From Mytilus edulis (Eukaryota; Mollusca; Bivalvia; Mytilida; Mytilidae), in the NCBI RefSeq assembly GCF_963676685.1, contig NC_092344.1, positions 89,682,749 to 89,746,748 on the forward strand: DNA of 64,000 nucleotides, given 5' to 3'. A program made the position numbers and the translations under genes. Position 1 is the first letter of the stretch, and the number at the start of each line of letters is the position of its first letter. Shown one piece after another: positions 49,890 through 59,642 of the stretch. The notes under the pieces were generated by a model, which was given only the letters and a program-made list of their open reading frames with translations, had not been told where the DNA came from and made no database searches.

Positions 49890-50010
49890 AGGGATTTCAA
49901 ACTCATAAGTCGAAAACAGACTGACAATGTCATGGCAAAAAATAAAAACAGACTGACAATGTCATGGCAAAAATAAAAACAGACACAATGCCATGGCAAA
50001 AAATTAAAAA
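49890..50010 (+). repeat. 34-bp tandem repeat, three copies
   Basis: AACAGACTGACAATGTCATG followed by GCAAAAAATAAA occurs three times with small changes. The unit is recognisably a piece of the Penelope-like 3' tail (AAACTGACAACGCCATGGC). Confidence 0.75.
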
Positions 50011-50354
50011 ATTAAAAAAAAAACGACAAAAAAAATGTTATCCGAGTTATCTCCCCTTATATTGAAAAAACATTCTGTATTCAAAAACAAATAGTCGTTT
50101 TAATAAGATAAATCACATTATTTTCTTCATCAAGATGAAAAGTACTACATATGAATAACATTCCTCTCTCAAAATTTGTATATTTTTTTAAGATCTAACG
50201 TCACGGTACCAACATTGCACTGAGTACCCAAATTGCACCTATTTAGCAAAAAGAGCAGCGGAAATCTAAAAAGATTAATGTTTACCTATGTTGAAAGACG
50301 TGCATAGTATCAAATCATAAAGATACAAATTTCCTAGAGGGACTAAGGAGGCTT

Positions 50355-50500
50355 GTTTATGGGGGGGTATCAATATCCCATATCCCATTAAGTTTTTATC
50401 CCAATATCCCGTATCCCTATAATGTTTACCCCTAATATCCCAATAAATATTTTTTACAAATATCCCATATCCCTAAAACTATTTTGAAATATCCCAAAAA
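50355..50500. repeat. Cluster of ATATCCC words
   Basis: Nine or so copies of ATATCCC or TATCCC with variable spacing of 8 to 25 bases. It is not a strict tandem array. Confidence 0.6.
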
Positions 50501-51680
50501 ATCATTATAAATTCATTCCCAAGCCAATTTTTTTCCTCATCATCACAACGTCAACAATTTTGACTCTGGGAAAACAAACTGTGTTGAAGGAGATTTAGTG
50601 TATACTTCTAGTGCTAAATAAGAATATACAATGTATGTGTCAAAAAGAAGAAGTGTTCCATCTTAGAGCCTTGTATAACAATCTCTTTTATGTGATGTTA
50701 AACGATAAATTTAGTGTAAGGGGTCTAATTTCAGACTTTTTTTAATTGGTCAAACCGTGATGCATATGACTGTAAAATATAATTTTAAAAGCATTCTTCT
50801 TTCATTGATAAGAAACCTCATCCTACACGTTAACCTATGTTGGAAAGAACAGAAGGACTCAACCCTGTCTCTTGTCCAAGATTGCTCTGACATCCAACGG
50901 CTGTTTTGCCAGACAAGCTGGAATGTAGGACGTCAGATCACGTCCATATCAAAAAGGGGATATTTAGCATGCAAGTTCAATAACTCAAAATTTAACACAA
51001 GAAAGCTTTCTGCTAATGTACCTACATTACACTTAACTGAAAATTGCAATATTTTTACAGCAGGCAAAATTTGCACAGCCCTTGTTTTGCAAAGAAATAA
51101 GACAACATTTGACTCTGTGATCTTGACCTTTATGAATTACATAGATCCCAATATTTTTGTTACTTTTTTTTTAAATTTCCATCCTCACAACACCAGTAAT
51201 AGAAAGAAAATATATTAATTTACATTGATTATTTAGTAATTATTCGTTATTAACATAGTTTATACACCAGGCTCAAGCTAACAGCCACTCGCTAGCAGCC
51301 ACTTCGCTAGCAGCCAGTTTTCAGATATGTCTATAAACCCAAAAGTTGCATAAGATTCAAACGTACTTTAAATGTTTTTATCAATCATATAATCACAAAA
51401 AATCTGTTTTTATATATGAGTGAGCAGCCGAAGACACTATTTAATGTTGTGTTTTTTTTCAAATTAACATGTAATTTCCTGTTCATTACTTTATTCGCTT
51501 TTCATATACCAAACAGCGTAATGCGCGCAATTTTAAATAGTAATGACATCGACATGACATCGACTTTTCCATAAGAAATCAATTTTGTGATATTGTAACA
51601 AATAGCTTTCCATAGTCTCGGCATCCTGTCAAGTAGTTCCTAAAAAGTATCAATAGTTTTGCATTAAAAGAAAAAAAAAT
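50501..51680. other. Flank of the Polinton, no supported gene
   Basis: A 153-codon frame at 50757-51218 (+) has no recognisable domain. At 51270-51322 a 16-bp word (TCGCTAGCAGCCACT) repeats about three times. The rest is AT-rich. Confidence 0.4.
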
Positions 51681-52735
51681 TGACCTTAGACCATTACCTA
51701 TCATTTGCACCTAGTGGGTAAAAAAGTATTGCCGTAGGGAATTTTTGACAGTCTTTTGAAAAGTTGGGGTAGGCATGTTTGACCCTTAAGACCTAAGTTC
51801 GGACCTATGGTGAAGACAAACTATGAGTTGTCCCACCTGGACCTTTTGGTCCATTGGACCCTAGTCCATTACCTACCATTTCCACCTAGTGGCTAAAAAA
51901 GTATTGCCGTAGGGAATTTTTTACACTTTTTTAAAAATTGGGGTAAGGCATTTTTTTGAAATCTAACTTTGGACCCATGGTGAGGACAAACCATGAGTTG
52001 TCCCACCTGGACCTTTTGACCCATTGGACCTTAGACCATTACCTATCATTTGCACCTAGTGGGTAAAAAAGTATTGCCGTAGGGAATTTTTGACAGTCTT
52101 TTGAAAAGTTGGGGTAGGCATGTTTGACCCTTTAGACCTAAGTTCGGACCTATGGTGAAGACAAACTATGAGTTGTCCCACCTGGACCTTTTGGCCCATT
52201 GGACCCTAGTCCATTACCTACCATTTCCACCTAGTGGCTAAAAAAGTATTGCCGTAGGGAATTTTTTACACTTTTTTAAAAATTGGGGTAAGGCATTTTT
52301 TTGAAATCTAACTTTGGACCCATGGTGAGGACAAACCATGAGTTGTCCCACCTGGACCTTTTGACCCATTGGACCTTAGACCATTACCTATCATTTGCAC
52401 CTAGTGGGTAAAAAAGTATTGCCGTAGGGAATTTTTGACAGTCTTTTGAAAAGTTGGGGTAGGCATGTTTGACCCTTAAGACCTAAGTTCGGACCTATGG
52501 TGAAGACAAACTATGAGTTGTCCCACCTGGACCTTTTGGCCCATTGGACCCTAGTCCATTACCTACCATTTCCACCTAGTGGCTAAAAAAGTATTGCCGT
52601 AGGGAATTTTTTACACTTTTTTAAAAATTGGGATAAGGCATTTTTTTTTAATCTAACTTTGGACCCATGGTGAGGACAAACCGTGAGTTGTCCAAGCTGG
52701 ACCTTTTGACCCATTGGACCTTAGACCCTTACCTA
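51681..52735 (+). repeat. Left terminal array: three copies of a 345-bp dimer
   Basis: The dimer consists of two related monomers of about 172 bp. A starts CCATTACCTATCATTTGCAC; B starts CCATTACCTACCATTTCCAC. A begins at 51691, 52036 and 52381 (period 345). Shared words are AAAAAAGTATTGCCGTAGGG and GAGTTGTCCCACCTGGACCT. Copies are nearly identical, which points to recent homogenisation. Confidence 0.95.
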
Positions 52736-52910
52736 TGATCTCACCTGGGCGTTTGGCCAATTTGATTTTGAATTATTACCTGCCTATGTACCTTTGTGAA
52801 AGAAAAGAGAAAAAAGCCACATAATAAACACAAGGTATGTCTGATCAGAGAGAGAATAAGGCTCAGGAGGTAGAAATCTTTAGTTGCCGGTACCTAGAAT
52901 CTAAATCGTT

Positions 52911-53520
52911 CATTTATTTATAGGAGCATACCGAGGAGGGGTGTCTTTGAAGTTGCTTGTAGCAAATTATATCAGACCGGCTTCGTCGTTGAATTACTGA
53001 CCACGTGCACGCCTCAAGTAAAGTCCATCATCATAGGTGATCTTGGCGTTTGAGGTAGAGATTGTTACCACTGGGATTCACTGTTCAAATAAATTCACCA
53101 TAGATACCAGAATTAAAGTATCTTAAAATTTCAAACGCATCCACCAAGTTTCAGGTAAAATCATGATCCCAATACCTTGTTGACGGGTACACCACCCAAA
53201 GCAATCAAGTCTTCAATACCCAAGGCAGATAGAATGGTTTTAGATACCATGTGAAATGCCCTCATTGTCAACCCTACGAACATGTGTAGGTATCCACCTT
53301 TTTTGATGTTTTCTTTATCTGGGTGGTACTCAGCTCCAGATTAATAACACAAGTAACTTTTTGAAGAAGTTTGATAATCTTTTAACCTGCCGAGAGGTGA
53401 GCCACATCTTGTGTTCGCATTACAGGTTTGCATGGGACAAACAAATGGAGACTTGGCAACCTTTCTTGGCAGCCCAGTGTAGTTTATTTACTTGACCTTT
53501 CAAACCATTATCGTGTTAAG
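52911..53520 (-). pseudogene. Unassigned left-most Polinton ORF remnant
   Basis: Between the penton gene and the junction motif at 52911-52923 the minus strand has only broken frames. Two protein-like words stand out: FVGLTMRAFHMVSKTILSAL near 53260, a hydrophobic/amphipathic stretch, and YDDGLYLRRARG near 53020. A small membrane-active minor capsid protein would fit the place, but this is a guess. Confidence 0.35.
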
Positions 53521-53529
53521 TTATTATTT

Positions 53530-54199
53530 ATTCCCTTAGAAGATGAAAATGGATAATGAGGTGTTCGCCGCGGAGTTTGATGGGGTCACCATCCTGATCG
53601 GTGAGATAAGTGCACATGCGATTGATGGTTTTCAGGGTCACTGGTAAGTACACCAGTTTTTTTGGGGGGTTCTTCATACCAGGATCGACACCGGGAAAGA
53701 AACTACAGATGGTGGATTACTGCTTTCCATTAACATAGCTCCCATAGATAATACCGCTATTTGCCAGCTGGATGCTGATGATGTTGATGATCCTAACAAT
53801 GTGTTCCCCTTCTGTATAGCCCTATCGTAGGTGTAAATTTGCCGTACTAATCCCAAGACGGTGTTGCGGCTATTTGTAATCTTCTTCGTAGTGCCTGGCG
53901 AGAGTTAGTGATGCTCTTAGGGTTTCCCGATTTGCATCGATAATGATTTTGGCTTTGTGTTTGTTGAGCCGCAGCTGTCGCTGTATTTCATCGTTGATGC
54001 CATAGGAACCTGTGTGAATGTTGGGGATGGAGTATACGTAGTAGGTCTCATGATTTACCAATGACATCTCATAATTCTTTTCAATTTTTAGTGGATTGAA
54101 ACGGGTATGAATTTGGCTATGGTTCCCGGATACTATGAACGAGAACCCCTGCTTTAGATCGGTTTTACCTACGAATTGCTGAAAAATAATGTTGTTCAT
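53530..54199 (-). pseudogene. Penton-like (minor capsid) protein, frameshifted
   Basis: It starts at ATG 54199, inside the junction motif, six bases after the capsid gene stop. The first 109 codons are open, with KNYEMSLVNHETYYVYSIPN, a conserved strand pattern in Polinton structural proteins, and GSYGINDEIQRQL. The frame breaks near 53870. Later pieces around 53540-53640 give LTDQDGDPIKLRGEHLIIHF, the typical C-terminal end of this family. Assignment as penton rests on this ending and on its place next to the major capsid gene. A single-jelly-roll vertex protein is expected; it is not functional here. Confidence 0.65.
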
Positions 54200-54209
54200 T
54201 TATTTTCAG
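54197..54209 (-). promoter_or_regulatory. Gene-junction motif (capsid/penton)
   Basis: The minus strand reads CTGAAAATAAATG. The TGA ends the upstream gene (54208-54206) and the ATG (54199-54197) starts the next. It lacks the TATAAA half. Confidence 0.6.
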
Positions 54210-55622
54210 ACTTCAAACACGACGTTCATATTGTGTCCGTCAGATTCGAAGTAAAGAACTCTGTCGGAGATTCCAAGTGCAAATGCTTCGGTGTTGGCGG
54301 AAACATTGCGATCGAATTCGGCTCGTATCTGGATGTCCACCGTGGATTCTTTCAGCCGCTCGGACTGATGACTTGCATAGATGATAAACACCGGCTAAAA
54401 GCCTGTGAAATCAGAGGTATCGGTGTTGACGCCGCCGTTACTGAGGAGGGTGACCATGTTGTAGAGTTTCTTTCTGATGTCTGCAGCCTCCTTTTTTGGG
54501 TAATAAAGGCCTTAAATACGACGGCTGGGTAGCGTTCAGCGTTGACAGTAATATCTATGTTCCGCAATCGACCGTCATCGCACACGGCGGCGTCATGGGT
54601 CTTATCCACACTTTTGTCGGTTTGGATTGCAACGATTGTATATCTAGGCTTTTAATTACCACTTGTGGCAGATAGGCGCCAGTTGAATTGTGTGTTTTTG
54701 GGAACGGTGATAGAATCACACTGCCTCATGCGAAATCCACAGTCGATTTTACTTTTACTTTGTATGGTTTTGTACAGCCGCATCTTGTTTTTGTCTGATG
54801 GGGTGACGTGAAGAACGAAACAAGAGATCTGACTCAGAATATTTTTTGCCACATCGTTGACTGCGGCTGTTCAGTACATGGCATCGGCGTCTGAATCACG
54901 TGCACTAGTGACATTGCATGCTTTAATTCGTATACGATCTTGTCGTAGTCGTCTGAAAAGCCGAAAATATGTCACAGGGGTATGGTGAATGAAAAAGCTC
55001 CTTTGTTGGCAGGTTTGGGGATAATTTTACCATGACGTGCTGCGAACCCTGTGTTTTCGGTCTCAGCTTCGGTAGATGAATCCATGCACCACAGCTGGTT
55101 GAGACCTTGGGATTTGGAGAAATCGTCATGATAAATCAGAATTTCCAACATGGTAGTGGCAACGCCTGGGTTATTGATATGTTCGATAAGCTGGCCTGAG
55201 AGAAGAGATACATGATCCCATTGTGAAAGAGAGACACTAGATTTGCATCAGCATATGCACTACTGTCGTTCTTTTGCAGTTGCCCCTCTACCAAAAGATA
55301 ACTTTCAGCGGGATGGAGTAATAAGTCTTGGGTTTCGATATTGATTAGGATATCACCTTGATTATTCAGGTTGGCACCAGTTTGAGGTTCGTATTCGTCA
55401 ACCTGATAAATCCCTGGAGACTTTCATCGAAAGTCAATCCTTCGGTGATTGTAAGGATGTCAGACATAATATATGTATTTTTAGCGTTGACGAAGTAGTA
55501 GATGGTTTATACCACTTTACCAACCACATTTTTCAACACCTTTAATTTCAAGGCTACTGTGTCAAACAAACCTGTTCTACCGTAGTCGTACTTTCGTGCG
55601 TAACCTTTTTTATTTGCAACAT
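54206..55622 (-). pseudogene. Major capsid protein (double jelly roll), broken
   Basis: Starts at ATG 55622 within a junction motif and ends at TGA 54206. Recognisable pieces on the minus strand: SDKNKMRLYKTIQSKSKIDC and FRMRQCDSITVPKNTQFNW (54660-54820), GRLRNIDITVNAERYPA (54510-54570) and the C-terminal VDIQIRAEFDRNVSANTEAF with ISDRVLYFESDGHNMNV (54206-54350). These match the Polinton major capsid family, which forms the icosahedral shell. Length (about 470 codons) is near normal. Frame changes occur around 54380, 54650, 54900 and several times before 55500. Dead copy. Confidence 0.7.
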
Positions 55623-55632
55623 TTATTTATAG
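55620..55632 (-). promoter_or_regulatory. Gene-junction motif (small ORF/capsid)
   Basis: The minus strand reads CTATAAATAAATG. TAA (55629-55627) ends the upstream ORF and ATG (55622-55620) opens the capsid gene. TATAAA and AATAAA overlap in it. Confidence 0.7.
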
Positions 55633-55881
55633 GAAGCTACGATGAAGCGCCTTATATTCCTCAATGCTGATATGTCTACCCTTTTTCATAGCATCAATAA
55701 TCGACACAATTTCGTTGCGCACACCATTATTTCCTACTCGGTAAGCTGCAGCACACAGTTTCAAGCGATCGAGAAGCTGCTTGAAGTTGGCAGGAAGAAA
55801 CACGACTGGCAGCCCACTGCCAAACTTATCCCTCTGGAAGATGTGGGATACGATTTCCTTCCTTGTAACTCTTGTTCGCAT
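55627..55881 (-). CDS. Conserved small Polinton ORF
   Basis: An 84-codon open frame with no break, probably continuing a few codons upstream (about 55910). Visible are KEIVSHIFQRDKFGSGLP and the C-terminal VRNEIVSIIDAMKKGRHIS followed by EEYKALHR. A C-terminal helix of the kind NE-I-x-I-x-D-x-L, ending in EYK, is common in small Polinton proteins encoded before the capsid gene. The function is unknown. The stop is inside the junction motif. Confidence 0.55.
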   Translation of the reverse strand: MRTRVTRKEIVSHIFQRDKFGSGLPVVFLPANFKQLLDRLKLCAAAYRVGNNGVRNEIVSIIDAMKKGRHISIEEYKALHRSFL

Positions 55882-55914
55882 TGGCCGTTTTTAAGAGGGT
55901 GGAATTATTGATAT

Positions 55915-56453
55915 ATGGCACCGGAACTTTTCAGGATCTCTTCAAAGTCGTCACGGTCGTCAGCGTCGAGCGAATCTGGTTTCTTTTTCATCATGAGATC
56001 CCAGAGGCCAAAGGTTTCTTTGTACCTCACACCATCCACGAAAATATCATCGCCGTCAAAAGTAACTGATCAACTTCGGATGAAGAAACCATCGTTTTCA
56101 GATCGCAATCCAAGGTTGTGGTCGGCGGAAGGAGATCATACTGAGATGTAAATACTGCTGTTCTCGAGGTCCGAGGACGGTGGTTGTAGGTGGTGCAATA
56201 GGTAGAGGGTCGGCAAACTCGGGCGTTGGAGAAGGAAGGGCTGGCACAACTGGAGGTAAATCTTCAATTGTTTTGGTGATTTTTTTAAACTGCTTTCCGC
56301 TTAGCCTCAACCTCAGGCTTAAACACTTTGGAAAGGTCCAATCATGTCAGGGCGGTGCTGCATGTTACAGGATTGAATGCTCCGCTTAGTTACATGCAAC
56401 TTCTTTGAGAGTGCCTCCCGCTGCTTTGGGACGGGAATTTGGATGAACGTCAT
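55915..56453 (-). pseudogene. Conserved Polinton ORF with GLWDLM domain, frameshifted
   Basis: Starts at ATG 56453 inside a junction motif (MTFIQIPVPKQREALSKKL). It goes on in other frames through a proline-rich middle (LPPVVPALPSPTPE, 56210-56270) to the C-terminal DGDDIFVDGVRYKETFGLWD and DDRDDFEEILKSSGAIYQ, stop near 55912. The pattern GVxYxxTxGLWxLM is widespread in invertebrate Polinton ORFs. Its role is not known to me. At least three frame changes. Confidence 0.6.
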
Positions 56454-56463
56454 TTATTCATAG
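56451..56463 (-). promoter_or_regulatory. Gene-junction motif
   Basis: The minus strand reads CTATGAATAAATG; its ATG (56453-56451) starts the GLWDLM-domain gene. Confidence 0.6.
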
Positions 56464-57120
56464 CGTTGAAACAAACGCCCCTAGGCTTTGGTGTAAACGA
56501 CTTCGAACGCCTTCAAGGGTTTGAACGAACGCATTCGAACGCACCTAAGCGTTGGTGTGAACGCCTTCGATTGCCTCGAACACCCCAATAGTGTTGGTTC
56601 GAATACCAAGTCGACCCAGGTCGATCGATTATATGCGATGGTTCAAGCGTGGGTCGAATGCCCATCTTCTGAAGATTCCTGTATCTGAGACATACGTCTT
56701 TACGCGGTTTGCATCGGTGATTGCACTGATGACCGAAAAAAGTTTTGGCGGGCATTTTGGGTTGTTGTGGGCGTTGGGATCTTCCATTATGTTTATAGCC
56801 AATTCAACAGACTTTCATCCATATCGGGACATAAATAATAAAACACAATCCAACCACACTTGTAACACAGTCTTCATACCTTGCCCGGGGCCGACTCAAA
56901 TTTACATTTCAGGGCCATTCGTATTTCTTAGGCTGGGGATCGAACTCTAGCTCCAGTTCAATATCTGACAATAAATACTCTAGGAACTCTGAATCCTTGT
57001 ACTTCGAGGGGTTATCTTTGTAACAATTTATTATTGATACTATACCTATAAAACTCATCAAATTGCATCGATATTTTCCATTTGCCTTGGTGCTTTTAAT
57101 ATCGATGGTTACAACAACAT
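56464..57120. other. Polinton spacer, no recognised gene
   Basis: At 56465-56600 related words (CGAACGCACCTAAGCGTTGG, AACGCCCCTAGGCTTTGG) recur as a short local duplication of about 60 bp. Frames on both strands (119 codons plus, 80 codons minus) show nothing familiar. Confidence 0.4.
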
Positions 57121-57126
57121 AGGTTT

Positions 57127-57769
57127 TTAACCAGCAATGTTTACACTGAATGCAAAACTACTAGTATTCCTTGGTGAGATTGTTGCAGTGATCTCGTCGG
57201 ATTTGTTCGAAATTCTTAGCATCATGCTAGAAGAAGCATAGGACCTTTGCATTCTCCCGGATAGACTGGCGGGGCAGTTGAAGTAGTTGTCACAATTAAA
57301 AACAATCAATGTTGTGGCGATCACTCACGTAGTATTCTTCATTTGCTAAGCATCAAGTCGTCAAACACAATGAGGTTTGGTCGAGTTTCCGGGGCTTAGT
57401 TCATCGCTCCTTTGCTCGAAGAAAAAGTTTCGATACCACTCGGGTGTCGTGGTGGTGGTAAGGCGTTGACCACATCGATCAACGAGTAGGGTGACTTGCC
57501 TTTGCACTGTACGAGGTTTAGGATATCTTCCTTAGTGAAGCCTGTTCCCAGCGCTTGCTGCAACACCCGGTAGATGGGCTGGTGAAGCGATTTAACGAAG
57601 ACGTACAATTGATCGTACTTGAGGCATCCATCGCACAGGATTATGTTGTTTAACAGCGTTGTCTTACCACAGTCCGACTTCCCAATGATAAACCTTCTGA
57701 TTGCGGCAGGAGGTAGCGATTGCTCCTGTTGGGGGCGTTGGCACTGTAGGAAATGTCTTCGACGTTCAT
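57127..57769 (-). pseudogene. Packaging ATPase (FtsK/HerA type), broken
   Basis: Starts at ATG 57769 in a junction motif (MNVEDISYSANAPN). After a frameshift near 57700 come the Walker A box IIGKSDCGKTTLLNN (57655-57700), then QLYVFVKSLHQPIYRVLQQA, and the Walker B box PNLIVFDDLML (57355-57390), and after further breaks FNLPRQ-like and RRDHCNNLTKEY words near 57180-57260. Order and spacing fit the Polinton genome-packaging ATPase, which pumps DNA into capsids. Stops and shifts make it inactive. Confidence 0.8.
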
Positions 57770-57780
57770 TTATTTGGATA
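57767..57780 (-). promoter_or_regulatory. Gene-junction motif (before ATPase)
   Basis: The minus strand reads TATCCAAATAAATG; its ATG (57769-57767) opens the ATPase gene. AATAAATG is kept, the TATA half is altered. Confidence 0.55.
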
Positions 57781-57905
57781 AATATAGCGATGAACTTTTG
57801 CTTGCAATGTCATTGGAAGACGGACATAGTTAACCCCAGCGAGGTAATGACCAGGAATCGAACAGACGACGGATTAAAGTTGGAAATTGTAAGGTATGCG
57901 GTGCC

Positions 57906-58268
57906 ATGAAGTCTCAGTTTGTTGCTGCAACTGGTGCAGGGTTCATGGACAAACTACTAGTAATCAACCGATCACCCATGGAAATGCGTCTACCCGGACA
58001 CAACTTTACCGGGCCAGAGATTAAATTAGCAAGCGCCTGCACCCAGAAAGCTTTGTCAAACCACATTAATCGAGTTTACCAGGCTGCATATCACCACGAT
58101 CTCTGTTATGCCCAGTACAAGGATAAAACCGCCCGTTACCCCATCTGTGGCAAAGCTATGCTAGCCTCGCTTAACACCATTGCCAACACTTCCACACGCG
58201 AACGTATGGACCATAGCATCATCGGACCACTCATCGATACCAAAACTCGATTTGGTCTGAGTATTTAG
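57906..58268 (+). CDS. Phospholipase A2-like domain protein of the Polinton
   Basis: A 120-codon frame, the only clear plus-strand gene of the element. RLPGHNFTGP near residue 29 resembles the calcium loop of viral-type PLA2 (Y-x-G-P-G), with the last Gly replaced by Glu (GPE). HDLCY at residues 64-68 keeps the His-Asp catalytic pair. The C-terminal helices follow (TRERMDHSIIGPLI, RFG). Such domains are known from parvovirus VP1 and many Polintons, where they are thought to help membrane passage of particles. Loss of the loop Gly may weaken calcium binding. In related elements this domain precedes the integrase, and here integrase sequence follows directly after the stop (TAG 58266-58268). 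Confidence 0.75.
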   Translation: MKSQFVAATGAGFMDKLLVINRSPMEMRLPGHNFTGPEIKLASACTQKALSNHINRVYQAAYHHDLCYAQYKDKTARYPICGKAMLASLNTIANTSTRERMDHSIIGPLIDTKTRFGLSI

Positions 58269-58280
58269 AAAATAAAAGTT

Positions 58281-58420
58281 CGGTTGACCGATGATTTAGC
58301 GGATGAGTTGCACAAACCAGTTCCAGGCACGTTTCAAAAACGCGGTGTAGTAGTGTGGTGTGGATGCGACCTAGGCGGCCGACCTTGTTGATATGAGTGT
58401 CAAAACACCTACCGCATCGA
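58281..58420 (+). pseudogene. Polinton integrase, N-terminal remnant
   Basis: After the PLA2-like ORF the plus strand codes TDDLADELHKPVPGTFQKRG, then, with one frame change, GVDAT, an in-frame TAG where this family has Trp, and AADLVDM. That pattern (LH-x-P...F-x-RR-V...D-x-W-x-AD-L-x-DM) is the start of the retroviral-type integrase core of Polintons, including the first catalytic Asp. The remainder of the core, with the other acidic residues, is absent. Without it the element could not integrate by itself. Confidence 0.65.
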
Positions 58421-58533
58421 ACATATCTTGCGTAGAAGAACATGGGAGGGATGAAAGAGCTTAACGTCAAGAGGAGGGGTACCCCACGGAGTTCAACTAT
58501 TGGATCAAAGCTGCGGATGTGCAATAGACTAGT

Positions 58534-59013
58534 TCATATGACTGGGAAAAACTGCTGTGTTATCATATAGTTGCGCAGGTCCTCTTCAGATATGAGATTC
58601 GATTCGCGCCGTCTCCTGTCCGCCGTGTGATAAGACTTCACCTTCAATTCGATGGTATTGATTTTCTCTAGAACCGCCATGCTTAGATCCACATAGTTCT
58701 TTGCATATACCATCCTTTGGTCACTAGTTCTTGTGCCGCAAGGTAGACACTTTCCCACTTTTTTTCTCGATACCGACAAGGTGTTTTTTCATGTCCTCGA
58801 GAGCTATTTCTCGATCGCTTCTAGCGCAGCCTCTAGCTCATTGTTGTCTTTTATACCATCTTTCAACTGCTTGGTCACCTACCGTTTTGTCACAGCATCC
58901 GATCTGTCCTTGGGATATCATATGCTAGTAATGTGATTGTCGTTCATATCGAAATGATGCACGATCCACCAGACGGATATGCACTGTCTTGCATGCGATC
59001 AAAACTTATCCAT
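58534..59013 (-). pseudogene. Unassigned Polinton ORF, coiled-coil-like
   Basis: Starts in the junction motif at 59013, where the frame stops after a few codons. It is best readable as 58779-58534: SRKKVGKCLPCGTRTSDQRM and KNYVDLSMAVLEKINTIELK, 81 codons. Further upstream there are Glu/Ala-rich helix words (ALEAIEK near 58810). Helical and charged, with no family recognised. It lies between protease and integrase remnant. Confidence 0.45.
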
Positions 59014-59023
59014 TTATTTATAG
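59011..59023 (-). promoter_or_regulatory. Gene-junction motif (protease/unassigned ORF)
   Basis: The minus strand reads CTATAAATAAATG. The protease frame ends at TAA (59016-59014), directly followed by ATG (59013-59011). Confidence 0.7.
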
Positions 59024-59633
59024 AGCGAAAAGATTGCATTTTCCACGATTTTCCCATTGTCAGCATCTTCAACACGGACAGACAAAGGTGACCACACACC
59101 ACATCCCCTCGCGTCTCAATAGATATAGGAAGATGTGGTGTGAGTGCCAATGAGACAACTCTCCATACAAATAACAATTTAAAAAGTAAACCATTATAGG
59201 TTAAAGTACGGCCTTCAACACGGAGCCTTAGCTCACACCGAACAACAAGCTATAAAGGGCCCCAAAATTACTAGTGTAAAACCATTCAAACGGGAAAACC
59301 AACGGTCTAATCTATATAAAAGTTCATCAGTTTTGAAAAGGATCTCAGGCTACAAATAGTCTACCATTTCGTCGGGCGTTGGCAAACCATAAGAGTCAAA
59401 GTAATACTTTGTCCGTCTGCGCTTTTACCAAAACGCCAAGTGCGTTAGACGATCCTTCCAGCTGTCGTGGTTAAGGTTCCACATTTGGTGTGTCAGACCA
59501 TTGGTAGCAGTGTATCAGGCATGACCGCACACCAACAGTATTGAATCTCCGTGGTAGTTACAGCCTGTTTGAGCTGAGTGTTTAAAAGGGGTTTGTAGGG
59601 GAGAACTAAATTATGCACCCATATGCCGCTCAT
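59014..59633 (-). pseudogene. Adenovirus-type cysteine protease, split by a repeat
   Basis: Starts at ATG 59633 in a junction motif (MSGIWVHNLVLPYKPLLN). After frame changes come YYFDSYGLPTPDEMVDYL (59345-59420), the conserved Asp-containing segment of adenain-like proteases, and the catalytic-Cys segment VVCGHLCLSVLKML (59060-59100). Between them a mussel repeat of about 215 bp (59119-59335) is inserted. The family matures capsid proteins. Several frame changes plus the insertion make this copy inactive. Confidence 0.75.
59119..59335 (+). repeat. Mussel repeat inserted in the protease gene
   Basis: ATAGATATAGGAAGATGTGG, GAGTGCCAATGAGACAACTC, AACGGTCTAATCTATATAAA: the same family as 21165-21370 and close to it in sequence. 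It interrupts the coding match of the protease. Confidence 0.8.
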
Positions 59634-59642
59634 TTATTACGG
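59631..59642 (-). promoter_or_regulatory. Gene-junction motif (PolB/protease)
   Basis: The minus strand reads CCGTAATAAATGA. The polymerase frame ends with TGA overlapping the protease ATG (59633-59631). Confidence 0.6.

Noticed and set aside
50757..51218. 153-codon plus-strand ORF.
   Set aside because: No domain, no splice or promoter context, and composition like the flanks. Kept only as a note in the region description.
54176..54532. 118-codon plus-strand ORF across the capsid gene end.
   Set aside because: The minus strand carries the conserved capsid C-terminus; the plus frame is its shadow.
56591..56950. 119-codon plus-strand ORF inside the Polinton.
   Set aside because: No match to known Polinton proteins and on the strand opposite to its neighbours; the region also has a local duplication.
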